Positions 23,713 through 31,977 of a stretch of DNA of 50,242 nt are shown here, in pieces. Positions within the stretch are counted from its first letter, which is position 1. Every line of letters starts with the position of its first letter. The notes below the pieces were generated by a model. It saw only the letters and a program-made list of their open reading frames with translations. It had not been told where the DNA came from and did not search any database. Origin of the DNA: Chryseobacterium sp. 39-10 (GTDB lineage: Bacteria > Bacteroidota > Bacteroidia > Flavobacteriales > Weeksellaceae); contig MKTK01000030.1 in assembly GCA_001898255.1 (NCBI GenBank), positions 1-50,242 of the forward strand, given 5' to 3'. The translations under genes were made by a program, and so were the position numbers.

Positions 23713-26443
23713 ATGCATCCCAGTGCTGATGGATTTTTTCTTCAAACGGAATGGAAGGATCAAGGATTTCTTTGATTACGTTTCCGACAGATTTCATGGG
23801 AATTTGAAGCAGCTCAAGATTAATATTGTTTTCACCAAAAACAGACAGTTGCTGAACTCCTTTATTGACTTCAGCAAAACTTAGAATGCCACATTGCAGG
23901 TTTTGGTTGGGAAAACGCTTCTGCACAAGAACTGAGTAGGCGTAGATACACAATTGCATCGCCTGTTTATAATCATCACGAAAAAACAAGTTTTCAGTTT
24001 TTTCAATATCTTCCTCCTTTTTTGGGGTGGAAATGGACAGGTTTTTGGTTCGAGCTGTTTTGTAATCAATTATGCGTAAAGTGCCATTCAGTCGGTCGAT
24101 ACGGTCGATAAAGCCGTAAAAATTTACCTTTTCACCGGTTTCTTCATTCAATAAAAACGGAATTCCTTCAAAGTTGCCTTCCACATCAAGAATCTCTAAG
24201 GTATTGCCTCGTTCCAGCAGCTTTTTGTCGTACTCCAACATTTGATGTACTACCCTTTGGGCAATTGATTTGTGAATGAAATTCATGCCACGCTCATAGA
24301 ATTCGGGCTGAAAATGAAGTACGAGAATTGCTTCGTTAATCACTTCATTTACTGCTTCTGTTGAATAATGTAAGTCTTTAACTTGTAATGGTTTGCCAAC
24401 CAGTTTTTCATAAATTCGTTGAAGGGCTAAATGGACGAGCTGTCCGTAACTTCTTTGCGAAAGTTCTTCTTCAATTTCATTGCCTTCTCTGGTGCCCAAA
24501 ATCTTGTTGAGGTAAAAACTGATCGGATCATAAATATAACTCGTCAGGTGTGATGCAGAAACCCTCTCTTTCCAAAGTTCAAGCTTTTCCAAAACCGATG
24601 CTGTCTTCGGAATAGTCATTAACTGTTGCTGGATAGGATCCGAGGAACTGTCAATTACTATTTTTTCTATGTTGTGATGATGATCTTCAATCTCGAGTTG
24701 GGTAATGAACCGGCTTTGTTCACCGGTATTGATTCCCGAATCTAAGGCATTGAAAAGTAAATAAATATTTTTAGAATCCTGCAGCAATCGGTAGAAGTGA
24801 TAGCTGTAGATACTGTCATTTTCAAGGAAAGTGTGCATCCCGAAATGTCGTCTAACATCAAACGGGAGATATGTGTTTTGCGAATTCCCAAGCGGCAGCT
24901 TCCCCTCGTTGGCAGAGAGTAAAATTATATTTTCGAAGTTCAGGAGCCGTGTTTCTAGCAGCCCCATGACTTGTAATCCCATCAGCGGCTCGCCTTCAAA
25001 ATCAATAGTTTCGGAACCGACAAGCTGGTTAATCAGGACCTCGAGTGTTTCCATTTTTAATGGAAATTGATATGGAGAAATCTGGTTCTGAATGATTGTA
25101 AAACTTTTCTCAAAATGAGAAATATTCTCATACAAAACATCATCAAGCTCCCTGTATTTCAACTGTCGGCAATAATCGACCAATTGATGAAGAAATGCAG
25201 ATGCACTTTCCGGAGGAAGCAACAGGGCATAATAAGACAGTGGTGATAACAGCTCTGCCAACTGCTTTTTGGAAAGATAAACAATATTGCGGGCTTCAAT
25301 TTTCTGTTTAAAATTCTGAATAAGCAAGGTATCGTGCTCATCATTCGGAAGTTCTTCCACAATCGCTAATACATCATTGTAGTAATACGAGGGCTCCTTT
25401 TTCTCTAACTGTTTTTGCAGATAAAAAAGTTTTTTCATCGCGTTGCTGAATGCCAGATTTTTCAGCGGAAATCCCATGGTTATATTAAGATGATCTACCG
25501 AGCTTAGTGCATCGATGCTTGCCGGGAGCAGGTTTTCATCCAGCAGCACCACTGCAGTCTGATGCTGATGAGCGGTACCCATTTCCTGCAGAATCTCGGG
25601 CAACACTTTGGTTTGGGTAATATTACCAGGAACTTCATAAACCTTGATGTTTTTGGGCTGCGCAAAATCATCTTCTATCCAATGGAAAGGGCGATGATCG
25701 TTAAATTCTTTCCACTGTCGAATTTCGCGCAAAAATTTCCCCGCTTCCTGTTTAGGATCATCCAGATAATAATGATCCGTCTGAAAAAAGCACTGTGCTT
25801 TATCCCACTGTAAAAGTGTTCGGATGAGTTGTTCTTCTACGCTGGTCAGCGCATTAAAACCACAAAACACAAACTGTGTAGTGCTATTCTTTACAAAATT
25901 ATCGATGTGATGGCTTGCCGATTCATGAATCATTCCGGGTGTTGCCCAGTTTTTCTCGTTGAGTTTACTTTTAAGCAGTGGAAGAAAAATGTTCATTTTT
26001 TGCCAGAAATTCAGAAATCTTTTCCTCGCATTATCTTGGTTGTCGCCGAGTTGCTCTGCCCAGTTTTTAATTCTTTCCTCATCGAACATATACTCCAACA
26101 CGGCTTTGTCGCTTGGGGTAAATTTCAGCATGTCGTCCCAGTCTTTTACAACGGTAGGAAACCATTTCAAAAACTCAGAAAAATCTTCATTGGGCTGTAG
26201 CTCGCGATAAATTTCAAATGCAAAAAGCCATAGAGAAACACCTTTCACGGGCTGCTTCCCTGATATTTTTGTGATGAGATCGTCAACAGTAAAAAAATCA
26301 GGCAGAAAACCAGAATATTGCTTTTCCTCCAAAATCCTGCGGATGAAAACCACCGGTCTTTTTCCAGGAAGAACAATTGAAAACTGCGACAAATCCTCAT
26401 TTTCTTTCAGCAATTGACTGATGACGCGCTCAATGAACTTCAT
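23711..26443 (-). CDS. PD-(D/E)XK nuclease family protein, AddB-like
   Basis: Large cytoplasmic protein of 910 residues resembling the AddB subunit of AddAB/RecBCD-type enzymes. The N-terminal half follows an inactivated helicase layout (KRPVVFIRRILEEKQYSG without a proper Walker A; NIILLSANEGKLPLGNSQ in the middle). The C-terminal nuclease has the helix GQLVHLALQRIYEKL and catalytic strands FYGFIDRIDRL and RIIDYKTA (D and K near residues 790-793). The role in double-strand-break processing is by family analogy; the AddA-type helicase partner is not in the window. The expected Fe-S cysteines of classical AddB were not evident. It is minus strand and convergent with the dehydrogenase gene. Confidence 0.82.
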   Translation of the reverse strand: MKFIERVISQLLKENEDLSQFSIVLPGKRPVVFIRRILEEKQYSGFLPDFFTVDDLITKISGKQPVKGVSLWLFAFEIYRELQPNEDFSEFLKWFPTVVKDWDDMLKFTPSDKAVLEYMFDEERIKNWAEQLGDNQDNARKRFLNFWQKMNIFLPLLKSKLNEKNWATPGMIHESASHHIDNFVKNSTTQFVFCGFNALTSVEEQLIRTLLQWDKAQCFFQTDHYYLDDPKQEAGKFLREIRQWKEFNDHRPFHWIEDDFAQPKNIKVYEVPGNITQTKVLPEILQEMGTAHQHQTAVVLLDENLLPASIDALSSVDHLNITMGFPLKNLAFSNAMKKLFYLQKQLEKKEPSYYYNDVLAIVEELPNDEHDTLLIQNFKQKIEARNIVYLSKKQLAELLSPLSYYALLLPPESASAFLHQLVDYCRQLKYRELDDVLYENISHFEKSFTIIQNQISPYQFPLKMETLEVLINQLVGSETIDFEGEPLMGLQVMGLLETRLLNFENIILLSANEGKLPLGNSQNTYLPFDVRRHFGMHTFLENDSIYSYHFYRLLQDSKNIYLLFNALDSGINTGEQSRFITQLEIEDHHHNIEKIVIDSSSDPIQQQLMTIPKTASVLEKLELWKERVSASHLTSYIYDPISFYLNKILGTREGNEIEEELSQRSYGQLVHLALQRIYEKLVGKPLQVKDLHYSTEAVNEVINEAILVLHFQPEFYERGMNFIHKSIAQRVVHQMLEYDKKLLERGNTLEILDVEGNFEGIPFLLNEETGEKVNFYGFIDRIDRLNGTLRIIDYKTARTKNLSISTPKKEEDIEKTENLFFRDDYKQAMQLCIYAYSVLVQKRFPNQNLQCGILSFAEVNKGVQQLSVFGENNINLELLQIPMKSVGNVIKEILDPSIPFEEKIHQHWDA

Positions 26444-26501
26444 ATAATGTTTATTTGAATAAGATAAGGTTGTTTGAGGATACGGAGCAATCTTTTGATC
26501 A

Positions 26502-26918
26502 TTATTCTACCACTACCGATTTCTCAATCCAGATGTTTTGTCCTGAGTTGTCTTTACCCTTCCAAAATTTAAAATGAAATGTACCGGTTTGTTGCGGCTG
26601 AAAATTGATTTGCGAAACCCGAACCAGCGGATCGCTACAAGCGGCTGATGTCTTGAATTTATAGGAAACTACTTTACGCTCAAAAACATCGGTATGCATA
26701 TAATCATAACCATAAAAACCTTCGCAGCCACTGCTGTAAGTGGAATAGGTCTTAATGGGCAACACCATAGAAAGCTGTATGGTATCGCTTTCAATACGAA
26801 CACTATCAATTTTTACAGGGTCAATACTTTGCAACTCTTCACCTTCTGAACGGTCATTACAACTGGTAGTGAGCACCAAAGGCAGTATCAGCAGAAATGG
26901 AAATATAAGTTTTTTCAT
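26502..26918 (-). CDS. Putative lipoprotein of unknown function
   Basis: Lipoprotein of 138 residues: signal peptide with lipobox VLTTSC20, then an acidic stretch (NDRSEGEELQ). The mature part has beta-strand pattern and two further cysteines (SSGCEGFYGYD and TSAACSDPLV) that could form a disulfide. No motif recognised. It lies between rsmG and the nuclease gene on the same strand and may be co-transcribed with them. Confidence 0.78.
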   Translation of the reverse strand: MKKLIFPFLLILPLVLTTSCNDRSEGEELQSIDPVKIDSVRIESDTIQLSMVLPIKTYSTYSSGCEGFYGYDYMHTDVFERKVVSYKFKTSAACSDPLVRVSQINFQPQQTGTFHFKFWKGKDNSGQNIWIEKSVVVE

Positions 26919-26970
26919 AAGTCAAATTTTTCTGTTTAAACGGTAAAAAAACCTGTTTTATTGGTTGTCC

Positions 26971-27606
26971 TTAGGATTGGAAATTTCCTTTAGATAAATA
27001 TACCACTTTTTTGGTGTCGAAAAATTCGTTTGAAAAGTAATTCTTCAGGTTAAATATTTCGACTTTTAATCCGGCGAGTTCTTCAGCAAGATCGCCGCCC
27101 TTGAGATACAAAACACCGTTATGCTTCGGATTGAACTGATCTTTCTCGAACTTACCTTTTAGCCATCTAAGAAAAATGGGCATCTGCGTCACGGCGCGGC
27201 TGACCACAAAATGAAATTTTTCTTTCACTTGCTCGGCTCTGCCATGAATGGCGGTGACGTTCTTCAAACCTAATGCTTCCGCAACGGCTTTTACCACCGT
27301 GATTTTTTTACCAATAGAATCGACTAAGGTGAAGTGAACTTCCGGAAAAAGAATAGCCAGCGGAATTCCCGGGAAACCGCCGCCGGTGCCAATATCGAGA
27401 ACTTTTGTTCCCGGCGAAAAAGTTATTACTTTCGCAATACCCAGAGAATGCAGCACGTGTTTTTCGTATAGTGCATCCATGTCTTTTCGGGAGATCACAT
27501 TGATTTTTTCGTTCCAATCCGCATACAGTGTTTCTAACTGTGCAAACTGTCTTTTCTGTTCATCAGTAAGGTCGGGGAAATATTCAGTAATCAGTTCTGC
27601 GGACAT
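26971..27606 (-). CDS. rsmG: 16S rRNA (guanine527-N7)-methyltransferase RsmG
   Basis: Methylates N7 of G527 in 16S rRNA using SAM. The 211 residues contain NVISRKDMDALYEKHVLHSL, the SAM motif VLDIGTGGGFPGIPLAI, the acidic LVDSIGKK, then IHGRAEQ and VVSRAVTQMP, all characteristic. Length is normal. A possible minus-strand -7 element lies at 27624-27631 (reads TATTTTTG). It is a housekeeping gene divergent from aspC. Confidence 0.96.
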   Translation of the reverse strand: MSAELITEYFPDLTDEQKRQFAQLETLYADWNEKINVISRKDMDALYEKHVLHSLGIAKVITFSPGTKVLDIGTGGGFPGIPLAILFPEVHFTLVDSIGKKITVVKAVAEALGLKNVTAIHGRAEQVKEKFHFVVSRAVTQMPIFLRWLKGKFEKDQFNPKHNGVLYLKGGDLAEELAGLKVEIFNLKNYFSNEFFDTKKVVYLSKGNFQS

Positions 27607-27623
27607 TTTTGTGGGTTTTAAGG

Positions 27624-27631
27624 CAAAAATA
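27624..27631 (-). promoter_or_regulatory. -7 element for rsmG
   Basis: On the minus strand this reads TATTTTTG, 17 bases upstream of the rsmG ATG. No -33 box at the usual spacing. Confidence 0.35.
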
Positions 27632-27736
27632 AAAAAAGGAAACCATAAAATAAGAGGGTTGGCAAAAATTATTCAGGTGGAAGATATTTTTAGAAGCATG
27701 ACTAAAAACAGATTCTTTGTTATTCAATAGCATTGC

Positions 27737-27766
27737 TTTGAAAATTTGAAAAAACCATTATCTTTG
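27737..27766 (+). promoter_or_regulatory. aspC promoter, both elements
   Basis: -33 TTTG (27737-27740), 18-bp spacer, -7 TATCTTTG (27759-27766), 19 bases before the aspC ATG. It agrees fully with the Bacteroidota sigma-A consensus. Confidence 0.8.
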
Positions 27767-27785
27767 GTTGCTTTAAATATAACCA

Positions 27786-28988
27786 ATGGAAAAATTCTCA
27801 GAAAGAGTCAACCGCATGAGTTTTTCGCAGACTTTTGTGATGAGCAACAAGGTACGCGAGATGAAGGCAGCAGGTATTGACGTGATCAGTTTAACACTGG
27901 GTGAACCGGATTTTGATGTCCCCGACAATATTAAAGAAGCGGCATTTGCTGCCATTAATAACAACTTCAGCCACTACTCCCCCGTTCCGGGTTTTTTAGA
28001 TTTGCGACAGGCGGTTTGCGAAAAACTGAAAAGAGACAACGGAATTGATTATGTACCCGCACAGATTTGTGTGTCCAATGGGGCCAAACAGTCTATTATG
28101 AACGTGTTGGCATCCATCATTAATGATGGTGATGAAGTGATTCTTCCTGCGCCATATTGGGTAAGCTACGATGAAATGGTGAAAATGATGGGTGGTAAGT
28201 CAGTGTTCATTGAAACTACCATTGAAAATGACTTTAAAATGACCGCTGAACAGTTGGAAAATGCCATAACACCAAAAACCAAGGCATTGCTTTACAGTTC
28301 ACCATGTAATCCGTCCGGCAGTTTCTACACGTACAGCGAACTCGAAAAGATGGCCAATGTAATCGCCAAATATCCTCAAATCACTATAATTTCCGACGAA
28401 ATTTATGAAAAAATCAATTACGAAGGAAAGCATGTGTCGATAGCAGAATTTCCGCAAGTGTGTGAACAAACTGCAGTTATCAATGGGATGTCCAAAGCAT
28501 TTGCAATGACCGGTTGGAGAATTGGCTACTCGGCATGTCCTGACTGGTTGGCAAAAGCGGTAGAAAAAATACAGGGACAAGTGACCAGCGGCGCCAATAC
28601 AATGGCACAAAAAGCATCTATTGCAGCATTGAAGGCGGATCCAGCTACATATCAGTACATGATTGACGAGTTTCGAAAAAGACGTGATCTTGTATATGAT
28701 TTACTCCAGAAAGTACCTCATTTTAAAGTCAACGATCCTAAAGCGGCGTTCTATTTTTTTCCTGATATTTCTTACTACTGCGGTAAAACACTTAACGATA
28801 CTTTCATTAGAGATGCTGACGATTTTGCAATGTTCCTCTTGCAAAATGCGAATGTAGGAACCGTAGGCGGCACATCGTTCGGTAACCCTCACTGCATCAG
28901 GTTTTCTTATGCGGCTTCCGAACAAGAACTGTTGACTGCAATGAAAAGAATTAAAGAATGTTTGGATAATGTGCACATTGCATCATGA
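27786..28988 (+). CDS. aspC: Aspartate aminotransferase (PLP class I)
   Basis: Transfers amino groups between aspartate and 2-oxoglutarate. The 400 residues show the class I fold: SNGAKQSIMNVL (phosphate-binding loop), PAPYWVSYDEMV, the asparagine in SSPCNPSG, the PLP aspartate and tyrosine in SDEIYE, and the Schiff-base lysine K237 in GMSKAFAMTGWRIGY. The substrate-carboxylate arginine is in HCIRFSYA near the C-terminus. It has a full promoter upstream and a strong bidirectional terminator after it, so it is a monocistronic unit. A related broad-specificity aminotransferase cannot be excluded. Confidence 0.93.
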   Translation: MEKFSERVNRMSFSQTFVMSNKVREMKAAGIDVISLTLGEPDFDVPDNIKEAAFAAINNNFSHYSPVPGFLDLRQAVCEKLKRDNGIDYVPAQICVSNGAKQSIMNVLASIINDGDEVILPAPYWVSYDEMVKMMGGKSVFIETTIENDFKMTAEQLENAITPKTKALLYSSPCNPSGSFYTYSELEKMANVIAKYPQITIISDEIYEKINYEGKHVSIAEFPQVCEQTAVINGMSKAFAMTGWRIGYSACPDWLAKAVEKIQGQVTSGANTMAQKASIAALKADPATYQYMIDEFRKRRDLVYDLLQKVPHFKVNDPKAAFYFFPDISYYCGKTLNDTFIRDADDFAMFLLQNANVGTVGGTSFGNPHCIRFSYAASEQELLTAMKRIKECLDNVHIAS

Positions 28989-29003
28989 CCATTAAACAAT
29001 AAG

Positions 29004-29038
29004 AAAACCGTTTCAGCAATTTACTGAAACGGTTTTTT
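29004..29038. terminator. Strong bidirectional terminator
   Basis: 13-bp perfect stem AAAACCGTTTCAG (29004-29016) / CTGAAACGGTTTT (29024-29036), 7-nt loop, T-run on the plus strand and A-run before it, so it works for aspC and for the convergent gene. Confidence 0.9.
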
Positions 29039-29063
29039 ATTTTAATGTGGCGAGATGGTAAAT

Positions 29064-29843
29064 TTAAAATTTAATTACATCTGCCATCTTTTCGGTCTCT
29101 TCATTCACCAAATCGTCGTCCACCAAGATTTTCCCGGAATGTTCGTCGATGATGATTTTCTTTCTTTGCGCAATTTCCATTTGCTTTTGTGGCGGAATGG
29201 TGAAGAATGAACCTTTCGGTGCACCTCTTTCCAGTCCAACTACAGCAAGTCCGTTAGGCGAATTGGTGCGAATTCTTTGGTAAGAACCCAGCAGTCTTTC
29301 GTCGATGTTTTTAGCAAACTCACCGGATTTTTTAACAAGATATTCCTCCTCTTTCTGCGTTTCTGCCACCAAATTATCCAATTCCTCTTTTTTAAATTTG
29401 AGGTGGTTTTTCAGGTCATCAATTTTACTATTGAGTTCGGAAAGGGTTTCGTTCTTATGCTCGATTTTTGCGCCAAATTCACGAATTTTTTTCTCAGCCA
29501 ACTGAATCTCCAAATCCTGGAATTCAATTTCTTTACCCAAAGCTTCAAACTCTTTGTTGTTTCTTACGTTATCTTGTTGAGTTTTGTATTTTTCAATCAA
29601 AGATTTTGCATGATTGATCACTTCATTTTTAGTAGCGATTTCATCATTCTGTTCCTTGATTTCGCTCTGGAATTTTTCGGCTCTTTTTTCAAGACCTTCA
29701 ATTTCGATTTCCAAGTCTTCTACCTCAATCGGCAATTCACCACGGGTATTGCGAATTTCATCTAATCTTGAATCAATGATTTGCAAGTCATAAAGCGCTC
29801 TTAACTTATCTTCAACAGAGATTTCTACAGTTTTCTTAGCCAT
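29064..29843 (-). CDS. Coiled-coil protein of the C4-zinc-ribbon family, ribbon cysteines lost
   Basis: Protein of 259 residues made of a long antiparallel coiled coil (about 25-190, many E/K heptads: LEIEIEGLEKRAEKFQSEI, YKTQQDNVRNNKEFEALGKE). The C-terminal module follows the zf-RING_7 zinc-ribbon pattern, but the metal cysteines are replaced: GAPKGSFFTIPPQKQ and IIIDEHSGKILVDD stand where CxxC pairs are expected. No cysteine remains in the module. The gene is two bases downstream of the Nif3 gene. The pair is common across bacteria, with unknown joint function; an RNA- or ribosome-associated role has been proposed in general terms. Confidence 0.85.
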   Translation of the reverse strand: MAKKTVEISVEDKLRALYDLQIIDSRLDEIRNTRGELPIEVEDLEIEIEGLEKRAEKFQSEIKEQNDEIATKNEVINHAKSLIEKYKTQQDNVRNNKEFEALGKEIEFQDLEIQLAEKKIREFGAKIEHKNETLSELNSKIDDLKNHLKFKKEELDNLVAETQKEEEYLVKKSGEFAKNIDERLLGSYQRIRTNSPNGLAVVGLERGAPKGSFFTIPPQKQMEIAQRKKIIIDEHSGKILVDDDLVNEETEKMADVIKF

Positions 29844-29845
29844 AT

Positions 29846-30943
29846 TTACAGAAAATAATTTACAGGGTTGGTTTTCTCAATGGATTTTGAGACTGCAAAG
29901 TTACTAAATTTTTGCGATAAAATATCCACCAATTGCTGAGCGACAAATTGTTCCGATTCGAAGTGGCCAATATCACAAATCAACATTTTTCCTTCTGCCC
30001 GGAAGAAACTGTGGTACTTCAAATCACCCGTTAAATATGCATCGCAACCCTTAGCCAATGCAGCGCCAATTCCGCTTTCGCCACTACCGCCTAAAACCCC
30101 TACCCGCTTAATTTTTTTGGTGCTGATGGAAGAATGACGGATCACTTGCAAACCAAATACTTCCTTAACATACTGAAGAAAATCGGGCTGATTCATTTCT
30201 TGGGCCAGATCGCCGAAACGACCCAATCCCACATATTGATTTTCATTTTCTAAACCAATGATTTGATGGGCTACCTCTTCGTAAGGATGTGCATGCTTCA
30301 TCGCAGCAACAATTGCAGACTGTTTGTATTGCTCAAAAATAACAGAAATCATTTTTTCATCGCTATTCTCGCGAATTCCTTGCTTTCCTGTTACAGGGTT
30401 TGAGCCATTAAGCGGCCGGAAAGTTCCTTGCCCCGAAACCGCAAAACTGCATTCGTCATAAAAACCAATACTTCCGGCACCTGCTTCAAACAACGCATTT
30501 TTGACCGATTCAGCAGCATCGGCGGGCACATATACTTCCATTTTTTTGAGTTGCGAAGTTTTGGGCATTAGAATTTGCTGGTTTTGTAGCCCGAGTTGCT
30601 GGCATATTCCGTAATTGACGCCGAAATAATCATTGTCGAACGCCGTGTGAATTGCGTAGATGGCAATTCTATTCTCGATGGCTTTCATTACTGCTTTTTC
30701 TACGTAATTCTTTCCTGTCAACGACTTTAATCCTGAAAAAATAATCGGGTGAAAGGTGATAATCAGGTTGTGGTTGCAGGCAATCGCTTCATCCACCACC
30801 TTTTCCAGCGCATCATGACACACCAGTATTCCAGTGATCTCCCGATCCGGATTACCGCATAGTAAACCCACATTGTCAAAATCTTCCTGCTGCGGAAGGG
30901 GTATTATTTTCTCAAAATCAATAATAAAATCACGGATAGTCAT
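29846..30943 (-). CDS. Nif3-like dinuclear metal-centre protein (DUF34)
   Basis: Nif3/YqfO family protein of 365 residues from the ATG at 30943. N-terminal part: DFDNVGLLCGNPDREI, VCHDALEKVVDEAI, TFHPIIFSGLKSLTGKNY, IYAIHTAFDN. A middle CutA/PII-like insertion (about 130-245; MEVYVPADAAESVKNALFEAG) matches the long YqfO type. C-terminal metal site: GSGESGIGAA, YLTGDLKYHSF, ICDIGHFESEQF. The frame is open 46 codons further upstream, but those codons overlap the divergent ion-channel promoter and lack family similarity. Function is debated; a GTP cyclohydrolase I-related or metal-insertase role has been suggested. Two-gene operon with the coiled-coil gene. Confidence 0.9.
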   Translation of the reverse strand: MTIRDFIIDFEKIIPLPQQEDFDNVGLLCGNPDREITGILVCHDALEKVVDEAIACNHNLIITFHPIIFSGLKSLTGKNYVEKAVMKAIENRIAIYAIHTAFDNDYFGVNYGICQQLGLQNQQILMPKTSQLKKMEVYVPADAAESVKNALFEAGAGSIGFYDECSFAVSGQGTFRPLNGSNPVTGKQGIRENSDEKMISVIFEQYKQSAIVAAMKHAHPYEEVAHQIIGLENENQYVGLGRFGDLAQEMNQPDFLQYVKEVFGLQVIRHSSISTKKIKRVGVLGGSGESGIGAALAKGCDAYLTGDLKYHSFFRAEGKMLICDIGHFESEQFVAQQLVDILSQKFSNFAVSKSIEKTNPVNYFL

Positions 30944-31039
30944 CGGTACAGATTGTTTTGGCGAAGATAAGATAATAATTAATTGGCGAGCACCTGAAAA
31001 TGGACTGAATTTTATTCCGGTAAATTGTTTCAGTTTTAA

Positions 31040-31047
31040 TAAGTTTG
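31040..31047 (+). promoter_or_regulatory. -7 element for the ion-channel gene (TAAGTTTG)
   Basis: TAAGTTTG lies only five bases before the ATG at 31052, so the transcript would be leaderless or nearly so if this is the true element. Confidence 0.3.
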
Positions 31048-31051
31048 TACG

Positions 31052-31877
31052 ATGGAAGAATTGGAACCGATAAAGGAACATAATTTTATTGCCGAACGCA
31101 CCAAGTGGAAAAGGCAGGTGTTCCGCATTATTTTCAAATCGGATACAAAGCTCGGTCGGCTTTTCGATATTACGCTTTTGGTACTTATTTTACTCACCAC
31201 TTTCATTGTGATGATGGAAAGTGTGCGGGTGTACGATGCCAAACTTCATACCCTTTTTCTGGTGTTGGAGATTATTATTACCACTTTTTTTACGGCAGAA
31301 TATATCCTTCGGATTATGGTGCTTCGCAACAAGAGGGAGTTTCGGAATCATTGATTTTCTGGCTATTTTACCTTTTTATCTGAGTTTATTCTTCCCCATC
31401 ACTAAATATTTCCTTATTCTGAGGATGCTTAGGATGTTGAGGGTTTTTCGTATTCTTAACCTGATGGACTTTATGAATGATGGCTACCTCATTGTTCGTG
31501 CCCTGAAAAACAGCTCCCGCAAAATATATATTTTCCTCCTGTTTCTGGTTATTTTCTCGGTGATTGTGGGTTCCATGATGTTTATGGTGGAAGGTCATCG
31601 AAAAGGTTTTGAGAGTATTCCGCAGAGTATTTACTGGGCGGTAGTCACCGTGACGACTGTGGGTTATGGCGATGTGGCACCAGAAACGCCTTTAGGAAAA
31701 TTTCTGTCGGTTATTCTGATGCTGGCCGGTTACTCCATTATCGCGGTACCTACAGGAATTGTAACGGCAGAAATGCGAAATAAGCGCCAAGATTTGGATC
31801 AGATTTGCCCACGATGCGGAAATGATGACAATGATGATGATGCCCGTTTTTGCAAAAGGTGTGGGGAAAAGCTGTAG
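31052..31877 (+). pseudogene. Voltage-gated K+ channel (six-helix type), frameshifted
   Basis: Two reading frames together encode a complete channel of about 275 residues. Frame one (31052-31351) gives S1 (FDITLLVLILLTTFIVMM) and S2 (LFLVLEIIITTFFTAEYILRI) and stops at 31352. From 31341 another frame carries S3 (GIIDFLAILPFYLSLF), S4 with regularly spaced arginines (RMLRMLRVFRIL), S5, the selectivity filter TVGYGD, S6, and a C-terminal zinc-ribbon CPRCGN ... FCKRCGEKL. Removing one base near 31340 restores NKREFGIID. The S2-S3 linker would be a few residues shorter than usual, so a deletion of about 14 bases is also possible. Real decay or sequencing error cannot be told apart here. Confidence 0.82.
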
Positions 31878-31924
31878 GCGGAGAAGTTGCAACTTTTGCT
31901 TATTTTACCAAATTTTTATTCAAT

Positions 31925-31956
31925 AAAAAAAGCATTTCGAGAACGAAATGCTTTTC
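31925..31956. terminator. Bidirectional intrinsic terminator
   Basis: 12-bp stem AAAAGCATTTCG (31928-31939) / CGAAATGCTTTT (31944-31955) with loop AGAA, A-run on the left side. It ends the channel transcript and the convergent PPIase operon. Confidence 0.88.
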
Positions 31957-31977
31957 TATTATAATGATTGTGCGAAA

